Shown here piece after piece: positions 42,427-48,479 of a stretch of DNA of 64,000 nt. A program made the position numbers and the translations under genes. Position 1 is the first letter of the stretch. Every line of letters starts with the position of its first letter. The notes under the pieces were generated by a model. It did no database searches. It saw nothing but the letters and a program-made list of their open reading frames with translations, and had not been told where the DNA came from. Source of the stretch: Angiostrongylus vasorum (lineage: Eukaryota > Nematoda > Chromadorea > Rhabditida > Metastrongylidae); assembly GCA_018806985.1 (NCBI GenBank), contig JADANN010000457.1, positions 3,257,001 to 3,321,000 of the forward strand, written 5' to 3'.

Positions 42427-43894
42427 TAAATTGGCAGTTCCATGGGTCACTGCAATTGATTGTATGAAACTAATAATTACTCAATCCCTTTTAATGATGC
42501 TACGAATGCAGTCAAGTACATGGCACACACCTTAGAGATTGATCAACGCCAAACGTTTTATTTTCCGTCCGCTGTATAAAAAATACCGATAAACACTCTT
42601 TTACGACAAGCATGATGTTTAGACTTCCTAACACTTCGTTCTTTTAACGCATTCCCGAGTGCGTGTAATTTTGTGTGGACGTTTCCTGGGAGTAAGTCTC
42701 AATTTTCACCTCTTATGGTGAGAATTGAAAAAAATCCTCTGTAAGAGCTTTCGCAAATTGTTAGGTATAGAAGTTAGCTTTTCACGGGTCAAATCTGGCA
42801 CAATAATATAGTGCTGGCCAAACTATCGATTTTTACTGAAAAAATGGTCTTGAAGCTGGGAGACATTGGGATCAATTCATGCAATTCTCTTAGCATTCCT
42901 GTTTCCGAACCAACAAATATCAGTAAACGCCAATCTTCGTGGTAGGTTCATAGAGGGCTAGCGTCAAGTGAATAATTCAGTTACAATGAGGCCGATCTGA
43001 CAGCAGCGTCGTTTCTTCAAGCCGTCGACTCGCTTCCTACCAGCAAATCACTGTTGAAAGTTAGTTTTACTATTATGCCATGTAATCAATTTTGATATGG
43101 ACGATTTTTGGGAGGAACCGGCCACACTGTAGTTCTGCAGAAAAACTGAACAGCGCAAATCATGCGGTTTGGTAGTTATGGATGCTTCTTTTTTTTAATT
43201 AAGGGTTTCTACATAATTATTAGAAGTCAGACTCCGGCTACTTCTTGCACATCAGATTAGCGAAAGTAGAGAACAAACATCGACTTTTGAGCCATCGGCT
43301 GTCATGCTTAAATTCTCCTTTTGGAGAGAATTCCACTCACTACTCAGCAAAAACACTCATCTTTTCTGAGCTTAGAAGTGGTGTTGTAGCGGTTAGCGCT
43401 GGTCTTCTTCTCAGAATCCATAATAATTCTTCATTTTTTTCATGAAGAAAAAAGTCGAAAGAATGGGTAACGACATCATTTCAGATTTACGTGCCTCGAT
43501 CTTCAGTGTTTTGTTCGGTGAGATTGTCCGAGTGCACCAACACGAACCATCGGTTTGGATTCCGCCGGATTTTCGACCGGGAAAAAGTGAGCTCTGTTGG
43601 TTTTTCATTATCCTTAATGAAGAACTGAAATATCAAAATCACCGGTCATGGGTGTTCATCATCCAGCTAACGATGCTTGGACCCTATGGGGAAATTTCAC
43701 AATGGATTCCGCTCAGGGATAGAGAGGTAACCGTACAATGAGCTCCAAGCGTCGGCCACTTCGGAAATTGGGTTAAATCCTGTGTGGAAATCTCTTTGAT
43801 TCAAAATGCTTCACCTACATATTCACTTCAGAAAAACGGTAGAAAAAGAATTCGATTGCTTGTAACCTGGATCAAACCTTCCCCCAATGAATAG
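16796..43894 (+). CDS. large multi-exon gene, unidentified, C2-like C-terminus
   Basis: Exons rebuilt from splice signals: 16796-16950, 17968-18130, 24522-24599, 30252-30376, 35730-35884, 36309-36351, 36642-36757, 36824-about 36880, 37096-37176, 39264-39321, 39376-39506, 39870-39931, 40076-40121, 40540-40566, 40614-40720, 43485-43586, 43667-43726, 43832-43894 (TAG). Phase is continuous except at 24599/30252 and 40720/43485, where an exon is probably missing. Readable segments include [74 protein letters not shown] and [19 protein letters not shown]. The last exons, [12 protein letters not shown] then [16 protein letters not shown], resemble the closing strands of a C2 domain. No catalytic motif was recognised and the true start may lie further left. 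Introns hold the RTE, SINEs and PLE pieces, explaining the 27-kb length. Confidence 0.6.
17100..17280 (+). repeat. SINE-B copy 1 (tRNA-like)
   Basis: Head GCATGGTGTGGTGGTGAACG (A-box-like) with a B box GCGTTCGATCCCCACC, then CCGCAGACACCTGCGG, a short perfect hairpin, and a tail TTTGCAAATATCTCAGCATC. A second copy in the opposite orientation is at 38860-39012, and a fragment lies at 35672-35722. Confidence 0.7.
17341..17580 (-). repeat. repeat family D, copy 3 (5'-truncated)
   Basis: Retains the RTE-like 3' tail at the left edge (TACTTGATACTTGAATGGCC) and about 240 bp of body. The head is missing, as expected from incomplete reverse transcription. Confidence 0.82.
18603..18990 (-). repeat. 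repeat family D, copy 4
   Basis: Near full length, tail at 18603 (CTTGACACTTGGACGGCCCG) and head near 18990 (TACGATGAGGCGGTAAACCG). It lies in an intron of the unidentified plus-strand gene. Confidence 0.85.
18991..19900. other. intronic, no supported feature
   Basis: AT-rich intron sequence of the large plus-strand gene, with no recognised exon or repeat. Confidence 0.4.
19905..20195 (+). repeat. SINE-A copy 3
   Basis: Well-preserved copy: head TGTGTGGCGCAGTGGTCAGA at 19910, B-box remnant GGATCGATCCTCG, tail GGATTGAGCAACATCGAGAG followed by a T-rich run. Confidence 0.92.
20341..20608 (+). repeat. SINE-A copy 4
   Basis: Same orientation as copy 3, only 145 bp downstream of it. Head GCGCGTGTAGCACAGTGGTT, tail ends in CCTTTATCCTTATCCTTAT, which shows the short tandem 3' repeat. 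Confidence 0.92.
20609..21255. other. intronic, no supported feature
   Basis: Intron of the large plus-strand gene. Open frames at 20802-21075 lack support. Confidence 0.35.
21260..21990. repeat. dispersed repeat E, copy 1
   Basis: About 730 bp with a diverged direct copy at 34985-35625. Shared landmarks in order: a TGTAT-TTCCTATATTA start, CCTGCTTCGCA-TGGCTGGAAAGG, CCTTCACGAAC, TTCTAGAA-type and CTAGTTCT motifs, AAACTTATAA-type sequence, TTGAGATTG, CTACGTCAAAA, and GAGCATTCTACTTC near the right end. The minus strand of this copy has a 93-codon frame ([20 protein letters not shown]); the other copy is broken there. It is probably the remnant of a transposon of unknown class. Confidence 0.7.
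21310..21588 (-). pseudogene. fragment of a repeat-E-encoded protein
   Basis: Open frame with [20 protein letters not shown] and [11 protein letters not shown]. The equivalent stretch in the second copy (about 35090-35170) has a stop and shifts but keeps the EE-R and PF-PA-K pattern, suggesting an ancestral coding sequence. No transposase family is recognised. Confidence 0.35.
22150..22240 (-). repeat. repeat family D, copy 5 (5' head only)
   Basis: Matches only the head of the family (complement of GCAGTAAACCGTTGGGAGGG at 22212-22231). A head-only piece without the tail points to later deletion rather than 5' truncation. Confidence 0.6.
22660..22918 (-). repeat. SINE-A copy 5
   Basis: Complement carries tail CCTCAGGATATTGATAAAAGC at the left and a head lacking a clean A box at 22918. 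Body motifs CTTGTCTTGGAGGATAGCAA and GCATTCAACTTCATTAAGC are clear. Confidence 0.88.
22920..24480. other. intronic, no supported feature
   Basis: Intron of the large plus-strand gene, very AT-rich around 23740-23850. No exon, repeat family or RNA gene recognised. Confidence 0.4.
24522..24599 (+). CDS. unidentified C2-ended gene, internal exon
   Basis: Flanked by AACTTTTGCAG and GTGGTAGGT signals; 26 codons [18 protein letters not shown] then FHNCLGYV with no partial codons. It joins 17968-18130 in phase. The next recognised exon (30252) needs a different phase, so one exon between is missing. Confidence 0.65.
24840..25065 (+). repeat. hammerhead-bearing element H, copy 1
   Basis: A segment also seen around 51430-51600 and 54255-54420, with landmarks TGCTCCACTGAGGAAG and AACAACTGTGG, then CGACTCGGATCATCGG leading into a hammerhead-like motif at 24980-25016 and ending TTATCAACTTCATGTAAACTT. 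It lies directly against a Penelope-like endonuclease fragment. Confidence 0.6.
24980..25016 (+). ncRNA. degenerate hammerhead ribozyme motif
   Basis: Stem I CGGUU/AGUCG pairs with two wobbles. The core has CUGAUUGA (one extra U), stem II GGC/GUC, and GAAC-GUU where GAAA is expected. The fold is recognisable but two core positions are damaged, so activity is unlikely. Confidence 0.45.
25070..25530 (+). mobile_element. Penelope-like element 3' fragment (GIY-YIG end)
   Basis: 25070-25290 translates, with stops, as RLGAHR...[41 protein letters not shown], the C-terminal stretch of the GIY-YIG endonuclease that follows the reverse transcriptase in PLEs. It parallels the better copy at 50130-50800. 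At 25475-25512 the 3' region has a decayed hammerhead-like segment with stem II GGUG/CACC, at the same position as the intact one in the other copy. Pseudogenised and in an intron. Confidence 0.7.
25535..26280. other. intronic, no supported feature
   Basis: AT-rich intron of the large plus-strand gene. The open frame 25504-25704 overlaps the decayed PLE end and is not supported. Confidence 0.35.
26283..26640 (+). repeat. SINE-C copy 1 (tRNA-like head, RTE-like tail)
   Basis: Head AGGGTAGCTCAGTCGTTAGG (A-box-like) and GCTAGCTCGACCAC (weak B box), body CACAGCTTTCTCAGGATTTC and GACCAACACTCAGCGACGTT, tail ACTGCTGGGTCTCGCACAGT. The tail resembles that of family D and the second RTE (GCTGGGATCCGCACAG). 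It abuts the 3' end of the RTE at 26660. Confidence 0.65.
27822..28178 (-). pseudogene. RTE reverse transcriptase, fingers region (broken)
   Basis: Longest open piece of the RTE RT. It contains the RTAPGP motif (domain 2), [15 protein letters not shown], a degraded VLLYKKGD block ([13 protein letters not shown]) and [17 protein letters not shown] (domain 2a/3). Frame changes flank it on both sides. Confidence 0.85.
28408..29070 (-). pseudogene. RTE endonuclease and linker (broken)
   Basis: Three overlapping frames carry [38 protein letters not shown] (endonuclease SDH region continued as TGSDHRLSC), then [10 protein letters not shown] and [16 protein letters not shown] of the linker. The SDH catalytic triad residues are visible; continuity is lost to shifts. 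Confidence 0.8.
30252..30376 (+). CDS. unidentified C2-ended gene, internal exon
   Basis: Acceptor TTACTGTTCAG, donor GTAGAT. Read with one leading base: [20 protein letters not shown] then [19 protein letters not shown], ending on one base that joins the 35730 exon as Leu. A competing frame starting ATG at 30252 is also open but does not match the next exon's phase. Confidence 0.6.
30663..30944 (+). repeat. SINE-A copy 6
   Basis: Complete copy with head CATGCGGCGCAGTGGTTGGA, body GGTACCAGACTTGTCTGCAA, and tail GGATTGATCAACGCCGAGCT ending TTTATCCTTTATCC. Confidence 0.93.
30945..32095. other. intronic, no supported feature
   Basis: Intron of the large plus-strand gene. Frames at 31619-31810 and 31920-32186 (both minus) have no support. 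Confidence 0.35.
32100..32205 (+). repeat. SINE-C fragment (body)
   Basis: Carries GAATCTACTCGACCAGCTCT and CAGCGACATTCATAAAGACC, as in the other SINE-C copies. Head and tail are missing; it abuts SINE-A copy 7. Confidence 0.55.
32211..32470 (-). repeat. SINE-A copy 7
   Basis: Clear copy with tail complement GGATAAAGCCCTCGACGTTG at 32214 and B-box region near 32435. It loses the first 20-25 bases of the tRNA-like head. Confidence 0.9.
32735..33870 (+). mobile_element. RTE fragment, 5' region and endonuclease (decayed)
   Basis: The first 330 bp match the 5' region of the RTE at 26660-30060 (for example GGTGGATCCAAAGGATTGGC). They are followed by endonuclease relics [29 protein letters not shown] and IPGNS. 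It ends before the reverse transcriptase. Opposite orientation to the full element, 2.7 kb away. Confidence 0.85.
33935..34008. repeat. 37-bp tandem duplication
   Basis: Two units starting AATTAGCGAAGTAAACGAG, one mismatch (GCGCTGGG/GGGCTGGG). A TTTA/TTATT-rich simple stretch follows at 34022-34055. Confidence 0.9.
34056..34980. other. intronic, no supported feature
   Basis: Intron of the large plus-strand gene. A tRNA-like A-box stretch (TTTTCTAGCTCAGTCAATAG, 34831) has no B box and may be a SINE-C head relic. Confidence 0.35.
34985..35625. repeat. dispersed repeat E, copy 2
   Basis: Direct-orientation partner of 21260-21990, about 75 percent alike by eye in the alignable blocks and lacking the intact minus-strand frame. 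It ends 100 bp before the 35730 exon. Confidence 0.7.
35672..35722 (-). repeat. SINE-B fragment next to a splice acceptor
   Basis: Complement matches the hairpin and B-box end of SINE-B (ACAGGTGTCTGCGGTGGAGA here; AGGTGTCTGCGGTGGGCAAC at 38884). It stops a few bases before the polypyrimidine tract of the 35730 exon. Confidence 0.65.
35730..35884 (+). CDS. unidentified C2-ended gene, internal exon
   Basis: Acceptor ACCAATTTTCAG, donor GTATGG. Reads [20 protein letters not shown] then [19 protein letters not shown] and YVRK. Phase fits 30376 upstream and 36309 downstream. Confidence 0.7.
36309..36880 (+). CDS. unidentified C2-ended gene, three clustered exons
   Basis: 36309-36351 ([14 protein letters not shown]), 36642-36757 ([36 protein letters not shown]) and 36824 onward ([19 protein letters not shown]). 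The 66-bp intron 36758-36823 is typical for nematodes. The last exon may run beyond GTTGGG at 36881, since the frame stays open to about 37017. Confidence 0.6.
37096..37176 (+). CDS. unidentified C2-ended gene, internal exon
   Basis: TTGTAG acceptor and GTGAGT donor, both strong; 27 whole codons [20 protein letters not shown] then RINAEVD. Confidence 0.75.
37665..37945 (-). mobile_element. RTE 3' fragment
   Basis: Matches the C-terminal and 3' end of the RTE at 26660-30060 on the same strand (CGTTGATCGTTGAGTAAACT; GGCTCACGGCTCTTGTCTAT). Typical 5'-truncated insertion in an intron. Confidence 0.85.
37988..38270 (+). repeat. SINE-C copy 2
   Basis: Head GGATAGCGTAGTGGTTAGTG with B box GCTGGTTCGACTTC, body GAGAATTGACTCAACGACCA, tail TTTGGGATCCGCACAGTAAA. 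The tail again matches the RTE-type ending. Confidence 0.75.
38271..38855. other. intronic, no supported feature
   Basis: Intron of the large plus-strand gene; the 99-codon frame at 38532 is not flanked by splice signals. Confidence 0.35.
38860..39012 (-). repeat. SINE-B copy 2
   Basis: Complement of the 17100-17280 copy over nearly its whole length, including AGGTGTCTGCGG and CACCACACCATGCGG. Confidence 0.78.
39264..40720 (+). CDS. unidentified C2-ended gene, exon cluster
   Basis: 39264-39321 ([19 protein letters not shown]), 39376-39506 ([37 protein letters not shown]), 39870-39931 ([20 protein letters not shown]), 40076-40121 ([15 protein letters not shown]), 40540-40566 (EWLLSKEQL) and 40614-40720 ([33 protein letters not shown]). 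Every junction is phase-consistent. The 47-bp intron 40567-40613 is very short. Cys and Trp are frequent. No family is recognised. Confidence 0.68.
41212..41380 (+). repeat. SINE-A copy, strongly decayed
   Basis: Head GCGCGTTTAGTGCACTAATT and body ACTCTCCATCACTCCAGGGT, AGGATAGCTACACTGACTCG are recognisable; the 3' half is gone. It sits 70 bp before an inverted copy. Confidence 0.55.
41451..41731 (-). repeat. SINE-A copy 8
   Basis: Complete, among the least diverged: tail complement GGATAAAACTCTCGGTGATG, head complement GGACACTGCGCCACAGCGTC. Together with the decayed copy to its left it forms an inverted pair. Confidence 0.93.
41752..41870. repeat. (TA)n arrays interrupted by SINE-A heads
   Basis: TA runs with TATG/CATATG variants. 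Inside, TGCACAAAGCGCG (41778) and TGCACAAGGCGCG (41866) both follow a TA run; the second continues as a SINE-A head. Confidence 0.9.
41871..41975 (+). repeat. SINE-A copy 9 (head plus short tail)
   Basis: Good head GGCGCGTGTGGCGCAGTGGT and B box GGAATCGATCCC, but the body after CGAGCCTTC is replaced by GACAGCTTTATTC, which resembles the normal tail. An internal deletion is likely. Confidence 0.75.
41998..42350 (+). repeat. SINE-C copy 3
   Basis: Best copy: TGATGAAATGGTGCCAATCA head, B box GAGTTCGATCCTGCTCC, body GGCACCGGTCTTGTCTGGGA and AATCGACTCGACCAGCATTC, tail GGGGATCAGCACAGTAGATG. It is followed by a long TA microsatellite, as is the second RTE. Confidence 0.82.
42361..42425. repeat. (TA)n microsatellite
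   Basis: About 30 TA units after the SINE-C tail. Confidence 0.95.
42440..42570 (+). repeat. SINE-A 3' fragment
   Basis: Only the 3' third: TTTTAATGATGCTACGAATG and TTAGAGATTGATCAACGCC. It begins directly after the TA array. Confidence 0.6.
42571..43480. other. intronic, no supported feature
   Basis: The exon needed to repair phase between 40720 and 43485 may lie here, but none was convincing. Confidence 0.35.
43485..43894 (+). CDS. unidentified C2-ended gene, last three exons
   Basis: 43485-43586 ([33 protein letters not shown]), 43667-43726 ([20 protein letters not shown]) and 43832-43894 ([23 protein letters not shown]). All are whole-codon exons with strong GTGAGC, GTAACC and TTCAG-type signals. 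The pattern of a W-x-PL loop, then a basic turn, then a hydrophobic strand resembles the end of a C2 domain. An alternative frame of the first exon ([12 protein letters not shown]) is also open. Confidence 0.65.
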
Positions 43895-44930
43895 TACGTC
43901 AATCCTCCTTGCTATGAAATGCACTTACTATTGATAATTCATTTATGATCTACAGCCGGCCTAAAGCGCGTCACTTTCCCTACCTATCAGTGAATTACTG
44001 TTACTCTTGCGATTTCTGTTGCTGTTACTATTTCATATAATTTATTTGATAGCTGAGTAACAGAGGCGATCTCCTTTGAGCTACAGTATTGGCCATGCCG
44101 AAGACTCAGGGATATGAAAAAATCTGATTTTTGCGTGAGCCATACTTGTAAAATAACTTGAAGACTCATGCTCTGAATAGAGTTAGACTGGTTAGAATCG
44201 GGTAAGTCTCCAAAACTGGAGACAGAAAGCGTTACGGAGAAGAGAGGTCGCTCACTGACGTTCATGTTGTGGAGCTAAGAAAAAAATAATAAAGAATTCG
44301 AAGAAGAAAAGAACAGAATCAGCACAAGGTGTGGCTTACTTCAGTGTGATCCTAGTTTTCAGTCCGATCTATCCGGTATCTTCTATCGCAGTCATTCGTT
44401 CTATCCATATTTTGTCACGTTATGGGAACACTATCACTTGGCTCAATTCACGGTGACTTCAGCTGACTAGAGCTATGAAGGCCCAGCACTTTCTTAACGT
44501 TCAGCTTCAGATTGTACCAGACCCACCGACTTCATCTGCTACCTCCAAGAATAAGGATTCAGTCGAAAGTGGGTTGTCTTTTCGCACTAATGATCCTCTT
44601 GATCTAGTCTAATCGATAAAACTTGTCCATATTTGGCGCTTTTTGCGACTTTACTGAACTTGTTTTCAATCTATTTTATTCGGTGATAAAAATGCTTTCA
44701 TATTCATTTTTCCATCGATTCATTAACAAAAAGGTTTTTTTAAAAAATGTCTCTGTGAAAAGATGAGAACTTCAGTCGGTAAGTGGGAAGGACGCTAACA
44801 AGTACAGCCTGGTGCTGTTTTTTCGATAAATGGTGATAATTCTCTGACAATTAGAGTCAGTAGGACGTGTAGACAGTCTTTGCCCTACCGTACACACAAT
44901 GTCACAAAGCGACGCTCTAATTTTGAGCTT
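43895..44930. other. intergenic, no supported gene
   Basis: Between the stop at 43894 and the hammerhead-like repeats. Short frames only. Confidence 0.4.
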
Positions 44931-44983
44931 ATTTCAAACAAGGTTGAGGACAGATTTCGAGTTCTCATTACAATGAACGATAA

Positions 44984-45018
44984 GCCGAAAAGAAGGCGGA
45001 GACGTCGAAACGTTAACC
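44984..45018 (+). ncRNA. degenerate hammerhead motif
   Basis: GAAACGUU and the GAC/GUC end of stem II are kept; the CUGANGA box is lost (CCGAAAAGA). Confidence 0.35.
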
Positions 45019-45337
45019 GAATAAATCCTTGTTAACAACTTTGCGTGAGCTTATCAATGAAAGAACACGTATTGATTAGTTATGCCGATGCTGAAGGAAA
45101 GCTGGTTTTAGAAATATTTTCACCCTCTGTGCTAGCTGATAACGAGACCGACGGCTGCAGGATGGATTGCCCGGAGAAAAGCAAACGATTGTCAACGGAC
45201 AATCACTATCAAAAACCGTCCTGTATGAAAGAACACTGCCGTCAATTTGTCCTGACGGTGCTTCACTGAATTCAACTCGATGCGATCGCCAGGACCCACG
45301 TCGGAAGAAGGAATAGCCGTGGACAATCGACTCGGAT

Positions 45338-45374
45338 CGTCTCTGAAAAAGACGAAAGTGGCGAAACGTTAGCG
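45338..45374 (+). ncRNA. degenerate hammerhead motif
   Basis: CUGAAAA (G8 lost), GAAA intact, GUU cleavage triplet, AGCG on the 3' stem I side; stem II GAC/GGC is weak. Confidence 0.4.
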
Positions 45375-46178
45375 GAATAAAGTTTCTTATCAACCATGTG
45401 TTAGTGCATGATTAAACGAATATGTGCTAACATGAGAATCGCAAACATCAGCCGGTGATACCGCTTTGTCTCACAGGAGAAGATCTGTTCGTCCAGTCGC
45501 TTAGCTGTTTGAAATAGAAGGTTCGACGAAAGAAGAAAGAAGAAATACTGCGTCTTGTAAATTTAAAGTAACCACTGTAAAGAGATGTCGATTTCAATGC
45601 CCTTTGTGTCATTTGATAAAAAATCACTACGAGCTGAGATACACTTGTATGCGTTTACTGTTAGTTAACTGTGAATTAAGTTGAAAAGCACATTTTGACT
45701 TCGTGTGACAACCACAGCGGTGTTTTTTAAACAGTCACTTTCACACTTTAATTCTCTGACTAAACGTGTTGTCACTTGTTTATGATATAGAATTTTTTAT
45801 CGCATGAATAAATATGAGTGCCTCAGTCTACATTCGTAAAATCGACTTGGTCACAAAAGCCGTAGACTTTCAAAAATCCTGCTTGGCTGAGTCCGCTTGT
45901 GATGCTGAAATTCCCGTAGTTTCTGAACACTTGCACCCAGCTGAAATTGCCATAGAGTCCTTTAATTAACAGGAAATAGGGTAAATACATTTACAGGTCA
46001 ATTGTAGAATGGTGACATGGAAGTTGAAAGCGATGAAACTGTAATAAAATTCCGGGTACTCTGTGACAAAAAAAAGTCCAAATTTCATTAGAAAGTTAGG
46101 ATAAAAGATTCATAGTGACTACTGTAACCTCCAGAGTATTCCATCTTTGCAATCTTCTATATTCCAGACAAGCTGAAG

Positions 46179-46647
46179 ATGGCCACACAGAAGGCGACGC
46201 CTGGTAAAAAACAGACGGGAGCCCCAGCCGATCGTAAGTGAGATTCGATGATTTTGGAACGAATAGTATGTTTTTCTCTAGCGTTTAAAGTAAAGAATCG
46301 GCAACTCGAATTTGTTTTAATGTCTATGACAAATTCGTGTCCTCAGTTTCTTTTCGAATATCGCAAGTTCTATGAAGAGCGATCCATATTCGAATTCTCG
46401 TCGGGCGATCCATTTTCCGTCCAATCATTTGTTTTTCTGTTCTGGATGCGGCCTCTGTGAGAAGTCTGCTACAGTAAGCTAATGAATGCAACGAAGTATA
46501 TCTTCTTTCGACATCTTGAATGAAAACCTTTTATTCGGTTGACGTCTGTTTAACGAAGGCCCCGAAACGCCAGCCAAATTAAAAGCTTTTGTACCAGCCC
46601 AAGGTCAGCTCGATCTTCTGGGAAATTATCGTTCAACAGTGAAATGA
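46179..46647 (+). CDS. two-exon gene for a 47-residue protein
   Basis: Exon 1 46179-46233 starts MATQKATPGKKQTGAPAD, and the donor is GTAAGT. Exon 2 46559-46647 starts with two bases that complete an Arg codon and reads PETPAKLKAFVPAQGQLDLL then GNYRSTVK before TGA. A bare acceptor (TATTCCAG) lies 11 bases before the ATG, the usual layout of a spliced-leader trans-splice site. The protein is basic, without signal peptide or membrane segment. It starts 2.3 kb after the stop of the large plus-strand gene, same strand. No family is recognised; it could be a real microprotein or one isoform of a longer gene. Confidence 0.55.
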
Positions 46648-47745
46648 CACGACGCAAAGCATTGTTGAAGTACTGCTAAAGTCATAGGAGGATTTATTCA
46701 AACGGAAGATGTGATTGTGTGCGAAGAAAATACTGCAAACATGGGAATGCCGTTTTGGTGTTCCTCCCTACTTTAGGGGTTTCTATCCCGTTTCTTGGTC
46801 GCTTCTAGATTTTTACAGAAACAATTGCGGTTGCTTAATTTGGCTTGAGACTGTCTTAAACTTATTGATTGTAATCAATTTATCTAGTAGTATCAGCACC
46901 GGTGCCTGTATTTGTTCGTTGAATAGAAAATGGTTAGCATTAAAACAACAGTTGTTGAGTAGCCTCATTGTAACGTTTAGTCAACCGCGTTCCATGTGCA
47001 AATCCTCTTTTTCTAATTGATTAGAAAGCAACCGTGAGAGTGATTTAGCCCAAATGAAATGTCGTTTGCGCGTGCTTGGTCCATAGCCCACAAATTAGCA
47101 AACAAGTATCAAGCTTCTTAGCTGTGCAGAAGATTGTGATAGATTCATGTACCAGCACTAAAGCCAAAATTGAAATAAAAACATTCTTTTTAGGGCGATA
47201 ATTGTCTCATATGCGTAGGTTACTTCACACTTCTCCTTCCTAAAAAGTGTGCTTCATCCGTGCTTTGTTCTTGCCTTGTTAAGATACTACCATTTCGTGC
47301 AATAATTCTACCATTGGAATCCTTCTTTTATACAGTGTCTTGCTGAGAATTCAAGAGATTAGGACGAGAATTTATCGCAGACAGGGATCACGTAAATATA
47401 GTGTAAGATAAAGAACACGACGACGAATACGAAGATTCTATTTCCATGTATAAAAAGCACAAGAAGAGGGGTCATAATGACCGCTTCATAGTTAGTTGAC
47501 AGGATCTTTTCATGGGAAATTCCTGAATTTCGATGAATCCACGAGAACAAAAAAGTATTGTCATAAAGATGTTATATAAGACGGCTCTTTTATGGAAACG
47601 TGAAGAATTTTGCACTGATTTGCAACAATATCCATCCATGCTTCCTAGAAAACCATATGGTAGGAAACACGTGGATGACGATTTGAATTATAACAAAGTA
47701 ATATACTTTGATGCGAAATGAAATCCAGCCAAAGTTATAAAGAAT
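46648..47745. other. intergenic, no supported gene
   Basis: AT-rich; frames at 46715, 47359 and 47533 lack support. Confidence 0.4.
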
Positions 47746-47746
47746 A

Positions 47747-48030
47747 GGATGGATAAAACTTTCGGCGTTGATCAATTCCTGAGGAATGCGCCATGCATCC
47801 GACTTCATCAAGCATCGTTTGGAAGTGATTGAATACATATCTGACCTTCACAATGACTCCTGATAGTCTACCGATGTATCGAGTTAGTGCTGCTACTATC
47901 CTCCCAGACAAGTGTGGTACCAATTTGTCGACCCCGGAGAGATGGAAGGCTTGGTGGGCCATGGGCGCGGGGGGTCGATTATACGTGTATGTTGCAGGGC
48001 TCCTCTGACCACTGCTCCACACGCCGCTTT
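47747..48030 (-). repeat. SINE-A copy 10
   Basis: Complete copy, tail complement GGATAAAACTTTCGGCGTTG, head complement ACCACTGCTCCACACGCCGC. Confidence 0.92.
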
Positions 48031-48139
48031 TGCTAAAGCTGTAACGTTTGAAAACTCCCACTGTTTTTCGAATGTGATAGAGCGAATAAAAGATGGAGTG
48101 TTCGACTTTCACCTGTTCTAGGGACCTCTTTATTGTCGA

Positions 48140-48470
48140 GTGACTGGAGCGGACGTGTAGCCTTCTATTTTTCCGCGTCGCATGTATGAATGAGTAGCCT
48201 AGTGAGTTCTGCTCGCACTATGGACTCATTGTGCATCATACATTTGTTCTAGATTCTCATATAAAACTCTGAACATTGGGCAAGTCACTAACGGCTCTTC
48301 TGCATCAGTTGTCGTTGAGACACATGGCATGTCCGTCTCAGCTAATCTTCGACAATTTGGTGTGAAGAACGGCATTTTGGAATTTTTGATTGTTGACGCA
48401 GGTCGGTGATTCGGGTTCTCTCGCTCACCTTCATAATACGCGATACTCCTAGCATCGTCTTGTGGAGCGG
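48140..48470 (-). mobile_element. RTE 3' fragment
   Basis: Matches the C-terminal end of the RTE at 26660-30060 (TAGTGAGTTCTGCTCGCACT; CACTAACGGCTCTTCTGCAT), truncated at its 5' side. Confidence 0.85.
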
Positions 48471-48479
48471 TGATCGAAC

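Larger units (their letters stand above)
44935..45420 (+). repeat. hammerhead-bearing element H, two direct copies
   Basis: Two direct copies of the ending GTCGAAACGTTAACCGAATAA / GGCGAAACGTTAGCGGAATAA lie about 350 bp apart (45005 and 45361). Each is followed by TTATCAA-type sequence. The stretch after the first (CACGTATTGATTAGTTATGC) recurs after the 51600 copy, so the unit extends beyond the ribozyme. Confidence 0.6.
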
